DNA from: JANLQX01 sp031423635
Lineage (GTDB): Bacteria > Actinomycetota > Acidimicrobiia > Acidimicrobiales > JANYDT01
NCBI GenBank assembly: GCA_031423635.1
Contig: JANPFX010000268.1
Location: forward strand, 1-36,562
Length of the DNA: 36,562 nt
Reading direction: 5' to 3'
Under the pieces are notes generated by a model. The model was given only the letters and a program-made list of their open reading frames with translations, did not search any database and had not been told where the DNA came from. The position numbers and the translations under genes are program-made. How positions within the stretch are numbered: position 1 is the first letter of the stretch; each line of letters begins with the position of its first letter. Positions 15,649 through 23,325 of the stretch are shown here, in pieces.

Positions 15649-15680
15649 CGTGCGTCTGACCGGCGACGGTCAGACGCACG
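15649..15680. terminator. Bidirectional hairpin terminator
   Basis: A perfect 13-bp stem (15649-15661 with 15668-15680) and 6-nt loop between the convergent permease and DUF6458 genes. No T-tract. Confidence 0.75.
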
Positions 15681-15693
15681 ATGTTCGAGGTCC

Positions 15694-15906
15694 TTAGTAC
15701 GGGCCTTCGCCGCCACGCAGGCGCGGGTCGCGAGAGAAGCCACCCCAGCTCGACCAGAACGCAAGGCTGAGGGCTGCTCCGATGATCCCGACGATGAGCA
15801 GGATCATGCCAACGGTCTGAAGGTTGATTCCTGATGTCGAGGCGGTGACCGCCCACTTCAAGATTGCGCCGACGGCGATCAACAAGATGCTTACGCTAAG
15901 TCCCAT
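15694..15906 (-). CDS. DUF6458 small membrane protein
   Basis: A 70-aa protein with two transmembrane helices (SILLIAVGAILKWAV and VGMILLIVGIIGAALSLAFW) separated by STSGINLQT, which is the DUF6458 pattern of small actinobacterial membrane proteins; the RDPRLRGGEGPY tail is cytosolic. ATG 15906 has GAAGGACA upstream. Its promoter at 15960-15985 has both boxes. Like the twin peptides near 5 kb, it is a small membrane protein under a stress-type promoter. Function unknown. Confidence 0.8.
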   Translation of the reverse strand: MGLSVSILLIAVGAILKWAVTASTSGINLQTVGMILLIVGIIGAALSLAFWSSWGGFSRDPRLRGGEGPY

Positions 15907-15959
15907 GGGGTGTCCTTCTTTTCTTTACGCCGGGAGGAACTCTCCAGGATGTCAATCAG

Positions 15960-15985
15960 CTACCCGTTCGCTGCCGAAATGAAAC
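15960..15985 (-). promoter_or_regulatory. Sigma-B/F-type promoter of the DUF6458 gene
   Basis: Minus strand: GTTT (15985-15982), 16 nt, GGGTAG (15965-15960). It is divergent from the zwf promoter at 16012. Confidence 0.65.
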
Positions 15986-16011
15986 ATCAACCGGCGACGC
16001 CGGGTTGCGGT

Positions 16012-16036
16012 GTTTCGCGTCCATCTCGTCGGGTAC
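16012..16036 (+). promoter_or_regulatory. Sigma-B/F-type promoter of zwf (leaderless)
   Basis: GTTT (16012-16015), 15 nt, GGGTAC (16031-16036), both at consensus. The -10 ends 9 nt before GTG 16046. It lies inside the longer open frame that begins at 16010, which argues against that longer start. Confidence 0.65.
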
Positions 16037-16045
16037 CTGTCGAAC

Positions 16046-17374
16046 GTGAACGATGCACCGAACCGCCCGCCGCTCGTGGTGTTCGGCATCACCGGTGACC
16101 TCGCTCGGAGAAAGATCTTCTCGGCGCTCTATGAACTCTCCCGTGCGGGGCGGCCGTTCGGACAGATCATCGGAGTTGGCCGTTCCGACTGGTCAACGGC
16201 GGACCTCCGCCGCAACGCGGTCGAGGCAGTACCAGGAGGGGATGGTCCCGACAGCATCGCACTTGCCACGCTCGTCGAATCGCTGGCGTACGTGAAGGGT
16301 GACTATGGCAGCCCCGCAACCTTCGAAGCGATCGCCATCCATCTCGGTGACGCTGAGCTGGTGCTGTGCTATCTCGCCGTTCCGCCGACGGCGTTTGCAG
16401 AGATTGCCGAGGGTCTCGGAAAGAGCGTCCTTGCGTCTCGCGTTCGATTGCTGGTGGAGAAGCCGTTCGGGTTCGATCTCCGCTCCGCGCTCGATCTTCA
16501 TGCCGACATGGAGGCAACACTCTCGCTCGCCCAGATCTTTCTCGTTGATCACTATCTCGAGAAGACCCTGGTACAGCAGCTTTCGTTCGCTCGTCGGGAC
16601 AACGCAGCGCTCGAAGCGCTCTGGGAGAGCCAGTGCATCGAGTCGGTCGAGATTCTGATGGCCGAAGGACTCGGCATCGAGGGCAGGGCTGAGTTCTTCG
16701 ACTCGGCGGGAACCATTCGCGACACTGTTCAGAATCACGTGCTGCAACTTCTCACCGCCGTGGCGATGGAGACACCCGCGTCCGATTCTGCAGACGCGCT
16801 GAACGATGCTCGCCACAACCTCCTTCGGTCGGTGGAGACACTCCGAGACGATGACGTCGTGCTCGGGCAGTACGACGGATACCTCGAGACGAAAGGAGTG
16901 GACCCGTCGTCGACTACCGAGACGTACGTGCGTGCGGCCATACGAATCGACAACGACCGCTGGCGAAACGTGGTGTTCACGCTGATCTCGGGAAAGGCTC
17001 TCGCCGAGAGCAAGGTTTCGGTGAGTATCTCCTTTCGACCCGCGAACGTTCACTCCTCCGAGGGTGCCGGCGGTGAGCGAAAACGGCTTGTCATCGAACT
17101 GTCTCCGAAGCAGTCGGTAACGCTCGATCTGGCCGCGCTGCCCACTGACTGCCACGTCGACGAGGCCCGAAGGGAACTCTCGTCCATCCTGGACGATTCG
17201 TCGAGCGGCCAAACCGATGCGTATGCATGTTTGTTCGACGACGCAACCGCCGGAGACCGTCGATGGTTCAGCCGAATGGACGTCGTGGCCGAGTCGTGGC
17301 GCGTGGTGCAGGACATTCTTCATCATGACCCTCCTGCTGTGTACGCTGCCGGTTCGTGGGGACCATCGGTCTGA
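16046..17374 (+). CDS. zwf: Glucose-6-phosphate dehydrogenase
   Basis: A 442-aa NADP-dependent dehydrogenase, first step of the oxidative pentose phosphate pathway. The N-terminal Rossmann motif is VVFGITGDLARRKIFSAL (residues 11-28); VEKPFGFD and the substrate-binding DHYLEK follow, then RDTVQNHVLQLLTAVAME. It is shorter than the usual 480-510 aa. The GTG start at 16046 lies 9 nt after a stress-type -10 box; the frame is open 12 codons further to 16010, but those codons contain the promoter. No Shine-Dalgarno is seen. The 3' end overlaps the convergent lipid-kinase gene by 52 nt. It supplies NADPH, consistent with oxidative-stress expression. Confidence 0.9.
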   Translation: MNDAPNRPPLVVFGITGDLARRKIFSALYELSRAGRPFGQIIGVGRSDWSTADLRRNAVEAVPGGDGPDSIALATLVESLAYVKGDYGSPATFEAIAIHLGDAELVLCYLAVPPTAFAEIAEGLGKSVLASRVRLLVEKPFGFDLRSALDLHADMEATLSLAQIFLVDHYLEKTLVQQLSFARRDNAALEALWESQCIESVEILMAEGLGIEGRAEFFDSAGTIRDTVQNHVLQLLTAVAMETPASDSADALNDARHNLLRSVETLRDDDVVLGQYDGYLETKGVDPSSTTETYVRAAIRIDNDRWRNVVFTLISGKALAESKVSVSISFRPANVHSSEGAGGERKRLVIELSPKQSVTLDLAALPTDCHVDEARRELSSILDDSSSGQTDAYACLFDDATAGDRRWFSRMDVVAESWRVVQDILHHDPPAVYAAGSWGPSV

Positions 17375-18288
17375 GCAACAGCGGGCTTCGCCTCAATCGA
17401 TAATGCTGCGGGCGGGAGCAACACCTGGAGCGAGCGACGTTCGACCGCGATCGTGACGGGGTCGGGAAGCCGGACCAGTTCGCCGTCGATCGCCGCGTGA
17501 ATGGTCGCCTTGCCGGATCGCAGTGTTGTGGCCGACGACGTTACGTCGCGGGAAACGTACGAGGAGGACTCCGCATCGCGATTCATGATGGCAAGAACGA
17601 CACGAAGCTTCGGCCAACGAATGCCAGCTCGCAAGATTCGAATGTCCAGTACGCCACCCTCCATCGTTTCCCGAGCGCTCAAGTTCCCTGGCGACATCGA
17701 GTACTCGCCGTTTCCCGCCCAGAACACCCAAACCCGCTCAGGACGTCCGTCCACAACGAGTCGGAGGCGTGGCGTGCGGAACAACTGGACGGGCAATGAA
17801 AGGATCTTGGCAACACGTCTCGGAACGTGGCGCTCGAAGCGCTCACGGCGTGCGACCAAATCGGTGTACCAGCCGATGCTCAGGTTGTTGAGGAACACCT
17901 CGTCACCTGCCGTCCCGACGTCGATCCTTCTCATGGCACCGGATTCGAGCGCTGATTCGACGTCCGACACGTCGGCCAGTCCGATCGTCCGGCAGAAGTG
18001 ATTGTGTGTTCCTCCCGGGCAGGCGAGAAGAACCGCTGTTGTGCCGACGAGCAACGCCGCGACGCTGCGGATGGACCCATCGCCACCCCACACCGCTACG
18101 AGTGCGGGACTGTCGGACCTGTCCTCAGCCAACAACGGAGCAAGAACGTCTTTGGCTGCAGCGATGTCGAAGCGCTCGAAGTCATCGAGACACTCGGGTA
18201 CCTTCGTGCGGTCGCCGGCCGAGTCGTTGACGAACAGGAGCCGCCGCCCTTCGACCATGCGGCGATCCACGCTTTGCACGTTGACCAT
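17323..18288 (-). CDS. Diacylglycerol-kinase-family protein (second copy)
   Basis: A 321-aa protein with the DAGK catalytic core: LFVNDSAGD, VWGGDGSIRSVAALLVGTTAVLLACPGGTHNHFCRTIGL as the nucleotide-binding block (given here as a description of the GGDG and PGGTHNHF motifs), then RIDVGTAGDEVFLNNLSIGWY. It differs much from the copy at 9370, so it is an old paralogue with a different substrate. ATG 18288 lies 4 nt after the transglutaminase stop, with GAGG between, so it is coupled to that gene. The 3' end overlaps zwf by 52 nt on the opposite strand. Confidence 0.8.
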   Translation of the reverse strand: MVNVQSVDRRMVEGRRLLFVNDSAGDRTKVPECLDDFERFDIAAAKDVLAPLLAEDRSDSPALVAVWGGDGSIRSVAALLVGTTAVLLACPGGTHNHFCRTIGLADVSDVESALESGAMRRIDVGTAGDEVFLNNLSIGWYTDLVARRERFERHVPRRVAKILSLPVQLFRTPRLRLVVDGRPERVWVFWAGNGEYSMSPGNLSARETMEGGVLDIRILRAGIRWPKLRVVLAIMNRDAESSSYVSRDVTSSATTLRSGKATIHAAIDGELVRLPDPVTIAVERRSLQVLLPPAALSIEAKPAVAQTDGPHEPAAYTAGGS

Positions 18289-18292
18289 GACC

Positions 18293-19168
18293 TCACTGCG
18301 CCGGTTGAGCGAGTCGATCGACCTGAGGGATCCGCTCAACCGCCTCGACGACGAAGTCGCCGAGTACCGTCGCTCCGAGCGTGCTCACCATCGGAACGTC
18401 GGCAGCGTCTCGTCCCCGGCCGACGACAATACGGCCGATACGCGGCTCGTTGACTCGCGCGTCGAACGTCCACCACTCATCGTCGAGGCACACTTCGATC
18501 CATGCACAGAAGTCCATCGGAGCGTCGCTCGCCACAACATCCACGTCGGGGAGATAGCCGAACACGTAACGCGTGGGTATGTTGAGCGCGCGGCAGAAGC
18601 TCGCGGCGATGTGGTTGAAGTCGCGACACACTCCTCGCCGTTGCGCCCAAGCGTCCGATGCGCTGGTGAGCGGAGTTGAAGAACCGTACGCGAAGGTCAT
18701 TTCCTGATTGACGAACGAACAGATCTCGCGGACTGTCGCGCCGGACGCGGGTCGGTCCGGAGCGATGCCTCGCCCGAAACGGTCCCACGCTTCGGGCCCG
18801 AGCTCGTCGGGTCGGCAATACCTCGACGGCTGGAGCCACCACCAGTGCTCGGGTCGAAGTTCCGCCGCCCGCGGCGCACGGTGATCATCGGGCATCCGGT
18901 CCAGGAGGTTCGGCACCTGAACAGTTGCTGCGTAGGTGATCGTGTTGGTGCCGATCGGCAGGACGACACGGTCGACGCGCTGTGGCCGACCGTCCTCCTC
19001 GACCGGCCAGTCCGGTTCCGTGAAGGTCAGATGCTGAACCCCGAGTTCATCGATGATGATCAGTCGACTCTCGGTGACTTCGGCATCGCTCGGACGCACT
19101 CGGAGCAACGTCGCGGTCGGGGCTTGGCCGCGGAGGGTGAAAGAAGTTCCAATGTCAATCGTTCTCAT
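18293..19168 (-). CDS. Transglutaminase-like protein with a changed catalytic His
   Basis: A 291-aa protein: an N-terminal beta-rich domain (1-110) and a transglutaminase core. Cys181 lies in RRGVCRDFNHIAASFCRALNIP, the expected nucleophile loop, and Asp236 in WWTFDAR, but the position of the catalytic His (DFHAW in most members) is Cys221 (MDFCAWIEV). The later RIGRIVVGRGRDAADVP block is typical of this bacterial subgroup. It may be a protease or amidase, or inactive. ATG 19168 lies 9 nt after the -10 box at 19178, so it is probably leaderless; a GTG 8 codons upstream precedes that box. It is followed by the coupled lipid-kinase gene. Confidence 0.8.
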   Translation of the reverse strand: MRTIDIGTSFTLRGQAPTATLLRVRPSDAEVTESRLIIIDELGVQHLTFTEPDWPVEEDGRPQRVDRVVLPIGTNTITYAATVQVPNLLDRMPDDHRAPRAAELRPEHWWWLQPSRYCRPDELGPEAWDRFGRGIAPDRPASGATVREICSFVNQEMTFAYGSSTPLTSASDAWAQRRGVCRDFNHIAASFCRALNIPTRYVFGYLPDVDVVASDAPMDFCAWIEVCLDDEWWTFDARVNEPRIGRIVVGRGRDAADVPMVSTLGATVLGDFVVEAVERIPQVDRLAQPAQ

Positions 19169-19177
19169 CCCTTCCGA

Positions 19178-19203
19178 GTATCCGAGAGGCACGCTTCATA
19201 AAC
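19178..19203 (-). promoter_or_regulatory. Sigma-B/F-like promoter of the transglutaminase operon (leaderless)
   Basis: Minus strand: GTTT (19203-19200), 16 nt, GGATAC (19183-19178, one mismatch to GGGTAC). Ends 9 nt before ATG 19168. Confidence 0.5.
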
Positions 19204-19256
19204 GGCCTGATTCGTTGTGGCCGGCCCTCTTGTGTTCTGGTGTCGAGCACCCACGC

Positions 19257-19302
19257 GAAAAAGCCGCTCTGCCCGCTGACCGGGGTCAGGCGGGAGAGCG
19301 GC
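19257..19302 (-). terminator. Rho-independent terminator of the fasciclin gene
   Basis: Reading the minus strand, an imperfect 19-bp stem (19302-19284 with 19281-19263, two mismatches) is followed by TTTTT. It ends the fasciclin transcript just before the next promoter. Confidence 0.8.
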
Positions 19303-19314
19303 CTTCGTTGCGCA

Positions 19315-20061
19315 CTATGCCGGCATGAGCACGCTGTCGATGATGTGGACGACTCCGTTGCCGACCTTGACGTCACCGCAGACGACCTTCGCCGATCCGT
19401 TCACCGAAAGGTCCTGTCCCGCTCCGGCGAAGGTAAGGGTGCCGCCCTGGACCGACGGGGCGGAGCCAGCGGTGAGTAACTCGGCGGCCGACATCGCTTT
19501 CCCGCCGATCACGTGGAGGGTGAGGATGTTGGTCAGCGCGCCCTTCGGGTCAGCCATCGCAGCCTTCAGTGCGGCCGGGTCGATCTTCGCGAACGCGTCG
19601 TTCGTGGGGGCGAAGATCGTGAAGGGTCCGGCGCCGTTGAGCGTATCGACGAGACCGGCTTCCTTTACGGCTGCGACCAGCGTCGAGAGTGCGGGATTGT
19701 TCGACGCTGCAGTGGCCGCAGGATCCTTCGCCATGCCCGCGAATGAGCCGGAACCTTCGGCGGGAACGGAGGCACAGCCGGGTCCGAATGGAACCATGGA
19801 CGACATCGCGGCGTCAGTCGTCATGGCGTCGGAAGTCATCGCGTCCGACGACATGGGGGCGGTCGTCAATGCGTCCGAGGCCATGGCGTCGGACGTCATT
19901 GCTTCGGTCGCTGCCGCGTCGGTCGGTACCGAATCGGCGACAACTGATTCGGCGGAAACGATGGTGGTGTCTGAGCTATCGCTCGAGCAGGCGCCCAGTG
20001 CGAGCACCGCGCCCATGGCAATGGTGATTCCGAGTATCGGCATGCGTCGAATTGTTTTCAT
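19315..20061 (-). CDS. Fasciclin (FAS1) domain lipoprotein
   Basis: A 248-aa exported lipoprotein. The signal peptide ends with lipobox LGAC, lipidated at Cys25. Residues about 26-90 are a low-complexity linker with repeated (S/T)DAM units. The FAS1 domain (about 100-248) shows LVAAVKEAGLVDTLNGAGPFTIFAPTNDAF-type core motifs, TLHVIGGKAMSAAEL and GNGVVHIIDSVLMP. The family includes MPT70/MPT83 of mycobacteria and acts in adhesion or surface signalling. ATG 20061 has GGAG 6 nt upstream. The gene has a stress-type promoter at full consensus (20148-20172) and its own terminator. Confidence 0.9.
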   Translation of the reverse strand: MKTIRRMPILGITIAMGAVLALGACSSDSSDTTIVSAESVVADSVPTDAAATEAMTSDAMASDALTTAPMSSDAMTSDAMTTDAAMSSMVPFGPGCASVPAEGSGSFAGMAKDPAATAASNNPALSTLVAAVKEAGLVDTLNGAGPFTIFAPTNDAFAKIDPAALKAAMADPKGALTNILTLHVIGGKAMSAAELLTAGSAPSVQGGTLTFAGAGQDLSVNGSAKVVCGDVKVGNGVVHIIDSVLMPA

Positions 20062-20147
20062 GTTTGCTCCAATATGAGTGGGTGGGGGGCGATGGGAAAG
20101 CCGGCGAACGCGGTCGTTGCTGTTCGGGCTAACCCCTCCCATCCCGC

Positions 20148-20172
20148 ATACCCGGTCGCCGGTCGTCGAAAC
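20148..20172 (-). promoter_or_regulatory. Consensus sigma-B/F promoter of the fasciclin gene
   Basis: Minus strand: GTTT (20172-20169), 15 nt, GGGTAT (20153-20148), an exact match to the textbook consensus. The leader to ATG 20061 is about 80 nt. Confidence 0.75.
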
Positions 20173-20195
20173 ACTCGTACTCCTACCCGCCCGTG

Positions 20196-21164
20196 TCAGC
20201 TCCGACCGAGGAGGATGAGGTCGCGGGGCCCGTGGGTTTGCGCTAGCGACATCTGCAGCTCGGTCCGCGTGCGGGCGAGAAACGCGTCGAATGCGAGAGC
20301 CGCCGGCCCAACCTCCTGATCAAAGGCCAGAATCGCGGACTCGAGCTGTGCACGGACGCTGTGCCGACAACTCAGTGCAATCGATTTGGCCCGCTGCAGA
20401 TCGGTTGCGCGGGGAGCATCGATCTGCGATGCAGCCTGATCGAGAAGGGCCGACACCGCCCAGTTCGCGGCCTCGACGGATCCCGTTGCCACGTGCGAGA
20501 TGTCGTCGTCGTGTCGACGAAGACCCGGGAGCGACGCGAGGAGCAGATCGGCGATCCCTGCCCACACCGCTGCGACGCCAACGGCGCCGAACCAGAAGCC
20601 GGGACGACTCCCGTACCATTCCGGCGGTCCGATGAACGATGCGGGTTTGACGAGAACGTCGTCGAAACGAACCGTTGCGACACCGGCGTCGCGGAATGCT
20701 CCGACCTTCCATGTAGCGGCGTCCACGGCTATCCCCGGCTGGTTCAGATGAACAAGAACCAATCGCTGTCCGTCCGGCGAATCAGCCGTGACCAGTGCGG
20801 CGTCAACGATCGTCGCTCCCCCGCAGAACGAGCGCTGTCCGTTCAGCACGAAGCCGTGGCCCTTCGAATCGACACGGACCGACGTGCTCGGCCCCGAGGC
20901 CCAAACTGCGAGCGCGGCTCGAGGGGGTGGTCGGACGGACGCTTCGAAGAGGATCGCCATCGCGTCGCTGTGGGCCTCGAGGAGTCGTCCCACGCTGGTG
21001 TCCGTGGCCGCCTGGGTGCGCAGCGCTCGCAGGCGTTCCGGTGTTCTTCCGTGTCCCGGAAAGGGCAGCGACAGGCCGCGGCGGGCTTCGTGCAAGAACG
21101 ACAGGACAGCGGGCGACGGGTCAGATTCGATCGAGCGGTCAGGATACTTTCCGGGAAAGCTCAC
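20196..21164 (-). CDS. Acyl-CoA dehydrogenase-like flavoprotein
   Basis: A 322-aa protein, shorter than typical acyl-CoA dehydrogenases (about 380). Recognisable parts: the middle beta domain with VLNGQRSFCGGATIVDAALVTA and VATVRFDDVLVKPASFIG, and a helical C-terminal domain. I cannot place the catalytic Glu with confidence, so the reaction is uncertain. The GTG at 21164 overlaps the GT2 stop as GTGA. It is the last gene of the PIG-L, methyltransferase, GT2, dehydrogenase operon, so it probably oxidises an acyl chain of the product made there. Confidence 0.75.
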   Translation of the reverse strand: MSFPGKYPDRSIESDPSPAVLSFLHEARRGLSLPFPGHGRTPERLRALRTQAATDTSVGRLLEAHSDAMAILFEASVRPPPRAALAVWASGPSTSVRVDSKGHGFVLNGQRSFCGGATIVDAALVTADSPDGQRLVLVHLNQPGIAVDAATWKVGAFRDAGVATVRFDDVLVKPASFIGPPEWYGSRPGFWFGAVGVAAVWAGIADLLLASLPGLRRHDDDISHVATGSVEAANWAVSALLDQAASQIDAPRATDLQRAKSIALSCRHSVRAQLESAILAFDQEVGPAALAFDAFLARTRTELQMSLAQTHGPRDLILLGRS

Positions 21165-21979
21165 GCGGACCTCCGCCCCTCATGATCCTCGTCCCGGTTC
21201 TCCCAGCCGAGAACCTGGTCGCGCAGGCACTGCGCGAAGCCTCCGGGCACCCGTCCTATGGCACGACCGCTCGTGACAACCCGGAGATCGCGGGGCGATT
21301 CCACGCGCGCTCCGACGTGCTGGAGGCGGATCCAAAGGTCACGATCTTCCGACCGTGCGAGGCATCCCCATCCGCCCGCGTCATCGTAGGCATCAAGTCG
21401 AACACCGAGATTGGCGGCGTGCACATGGGGATGATCGCCGTCCGGTGGCAGGAGATCGGTGTAGCTCTCGGCGAACACTCTCGGGGCGATCGGAGGCAAT
21501 CCATCGAAGCGGTTGATCTCGACGATCCCTGCGACCGCTCGCGTGCCGCGTGATGCCGCGGCGAGGTGGTGGAGCAACCAATCGTCCGGAACCGTCGTGT
21601 CGGCGTCGGTGCTGGCGAGCCAGGTCATATCGGATCGCGCGGAATCCAGGAGTCTGCGACCCACCTGAACCCCGAGCGAGCGAACGAGGGCAACGTTGCC
21701 GAGATCACACTCGATCACCGAAGACGATGGCTGCGCAGCGAGGACGGAATGGGCGACGTCGTACGTTCGATCGGTGCAGCCGTCCGCCACGGCGACGATA
21801 GCGACACGGTCGATCGATCGGGCTGCCCGAGTCGACGCGTCGACGATTGATGTGAGGCATGCGCCGATCAGGTCCTCCTCATTGCGTGCGGGGACGACGA
21901 CGATGACGTTGAATCGGTGCAATGACGGGAGTTCTTGAATTGCGTGAGCGATGGTTGGCGCAGTTCTCAGAGAATCCAT
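21161..21979 (-). CDS. Family 2 glycosyltransferase
   Basis: A 272-aa GT2 enzyme: VIVVVPARNEEDLIGACLTSI at about 25-45 for the nucleotide-sugar fold, VADGCTDRT, then the metal-binding ASTDADTTVPDDWL, and later GGWGCLARSEDRDLW. There is no transmembrane segment, so it is cytosolic or peripheral. ATG 21979 overlaps the methyltransferase stop by 13 nt, and its own stop overlaps the next start, so the operon is tightly coupled. The acceptor may be the deacetylated sugar made by the PIG-L partner; that is inference. Confidence 0.85.
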   Translation of the reverse strand: MDSLRTAPTIAHAIQELPSLHRFNVIVVVPARNEEDLIGACLTSIVDASTRAARSIDRVAIVAVADGCTDRTYDVAHSVLAAQPSSSVIECDLGNVALVRSLGVQVGRRLLDSARSDMTWLASTDADTTVPDDWLLHHLAAASRGTRAVAGIVEINRFDGLPPIAPRVFAESYTDLLPPDGDHPHVHAANLGVRLDAYDDAGGWGCLARSEDRDLWIRLQHVGARVESPRDLRVVTSGRAIGRVPGGFAQCLRDQVLGWENRDEDHEGRRSA

Positions 21980-22533
21980 AGGTCAATCACGTGTTGTGCG
22001 TCGAGATAGGCCATTTGGGGAACGCCCAACACATCGGCGAGCACGGCGTGCACTGCATCCCCTCCGTCGACGAGGAAGTCGTGAGCGGAACCGCGCCAAT
22101 GGCAACCGACGATCGCTCCACGAGGCTTCGCCGTCTGTGCCGAGAGCGCGGCAACGTCGACGATGCGCTCCTGGGGGAGGTAATAGAGGAAGTCGGACAA
22201 CACGACGAGGTCGAAGGGCACGTCGGGCCAATCCTCGGGGACGGATTTTTCAACCAGTTCGACGTGGGGTTGCGAAGCCAGAGAACGTCGCGCATGGGCG
22301 ATCGCATTCGCGGAACTGTCCCAGCCGACGACGTGAGAGCCACGTGCGGCGAGACGTTGAGTGAGGCTGCCGCTGGCGCATGCCGGCTCGAAGATCGAGC
22401 TATAGGACTCGTGAGGGAGCATGGCGACGAGAAGGTCGAGCCGTCGTCGCTCGAGCCAGTTGGATTGGTACTTCCACGGATCTGCGTCGAGTGCGAAAAG
22501 ACTGTTGAAGTGTCGTTCGAGATGTGTCACCAC
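21967..22533 (-). CDS. Class I SAM-dependent methyltransferase (NodS-like)
   Basis: A 188-aa methyltransferase. Motif I is IFEPACASGSLTQRLAARG with the acidic VGWDSS at the end of strand 2, and LVVLSDFLYYL in motif IV. The N terminus (HFNSLFALDADPWKYQSNW) resembles NodS-type N-methyltransferases that act on deacetylated amino sugars. This fits its partner, the PIG-L deacetylase, whose gene overlaps it by 7 nt. In some bacteria, as I recall, the two are fused in one protein. Confidence 0.85.
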   Translation of the reverse strand: MVTHLERHFNSLFALDADPWKYQSNWLERRRLDLLVAMLPHESYSSIFEPACASGSLTQRLAARGSHVVGWDSSANAIAHARRSLASQPHVELVEKSVPEDWPDVPFDLVVLSDFLYYLPQERIVDVAALSAQTAKPRGAIVGCHWRGSAHDFLVDGGDAVHAVLADVLGVPQMAYLDAQHVIDLWIL

Positions 22534-23225
22534 CAGAACACCTCCGTCGGAGACGTGTGACGCTCGAGTACTGCGTCACCGACGATGGTGCGTCCGTACC
22601 GAGCGGTTGTCTGCGATTCGTAGTGCCGCAGTGCCTTTCCCTTCGCTCGCAGAGCTGCCGTACTCGGACGGAAGGTCACGGCGCCCGCGATGTTCAGCTG
22701 TTCCGCGTCCAACTGGTCCCAACCCCATATCGCATACCTCAGGTGCGGTGGACCCGAATCGTCGAATGCCATCTCGACGGCCCGAGCCGTGGCCTCATGA
22801 TCGCTGTGAACATCGTCGAGGCGTGGAGCTACCACAAGGTCAGCGTCGGCGAAGCGCGCTCGCAACGATGTCGCAATCTCTGCGACGTTCGAATGGACTG
22901 CGCCATCGGGAAACCGCAAGAACTCGGGGCTTCCCGAGACACCGAGCGCTTGCACGGCACGTCGGCACTCGACCTCTCGTATTTGGGCCAGGTGACGCGT
23001 GCCCGGATGGGAAGCGGCGCCGTCGGTGACGACGACAATGTTCACGCGCCACCCCGCCTTGCTCAGGTCGAAGATCAGACCGCCGGCGGCGAGGGTCTCA
23101 TCGTCGGGGTGAGGGGCGACGACCGCCACGGTTCCGCAAGCGACGGGAAGGCGGAGCGGCTTCTCCCGGTTTCGTCCACCCCGGAGAGGTTGAGCCCGCG
23201 AGCAGATTGCGTTCGGAAGCGTCAT
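22527..23225 (-). CDS. PIG-L/LmbE-family deacetylase
   Basis: A 232-aa zinc-dependent deacetylase. APHPDDE (residues 37-43) and the later DDVHSDHEATARA carry the zinc ligands and catalytic Asp. Family members remove acetyl groups from N-acetylglucosamine-type substrates (mycothiol and GPI pathways). ATG 23225 lies 9 nt after a sigma-B-like -10 box and has no Shine-Dalgarno, so the mRNA is probably leaderless. It is the first gene of a four-gene operon with methyltransferase, GT2 and acyl-CoA dehydrogenase. The product is not known. Confidence 0.85.
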   Translation of the reverse strand: MTLPNAICSRAQPLRGGRNREKPLRLPVACGTVAVVAPHPDDETLAAGGLIFDLSKAGWRVNIVVVTDGAASHPGTRHLAQIREVECRRAVQALGVSGSPEFLRFPDGAVHSNVAEIATSLRARFADADLVVAPRLDDVHSDHEATARAVEMAFDDSGPPHLRYAIWGWDQLDAEQLNIAGAVTFRPSTAALRAKGKALRHYESQTTARYGRTIVGDAVLERHTSPTEVFWW

Positions 23226-23234
23226 CGTCGGGCG

Positions 23235-23260
23235 CTACCCGGACACGGCAGCCGGTAAAC
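23235..23260 (-). promoter_or_regulatory. Sigma-B/F-type promoter of the PIG-L operon (leaderless)
   Basis: Minus strand: GTTT (23260-23257), 16 nt, GGGTAG (23240-23235), ending 9 nt before ATG 23225. Confidence 0.65.
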
Positions 23261-23325
23261 CCGGTCGCTCGAGAGGCTCAGTGGCGGTCACCCGCAGGAG
23301 CTCGGACCGGCCCACGCCGGCCCAC

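Noticed and set aside
16010..16045. Longer start for zwf
   Set aside because: These 12 codons contain a consensus promoter and precede the expected transcription start; no ribosome site is present.
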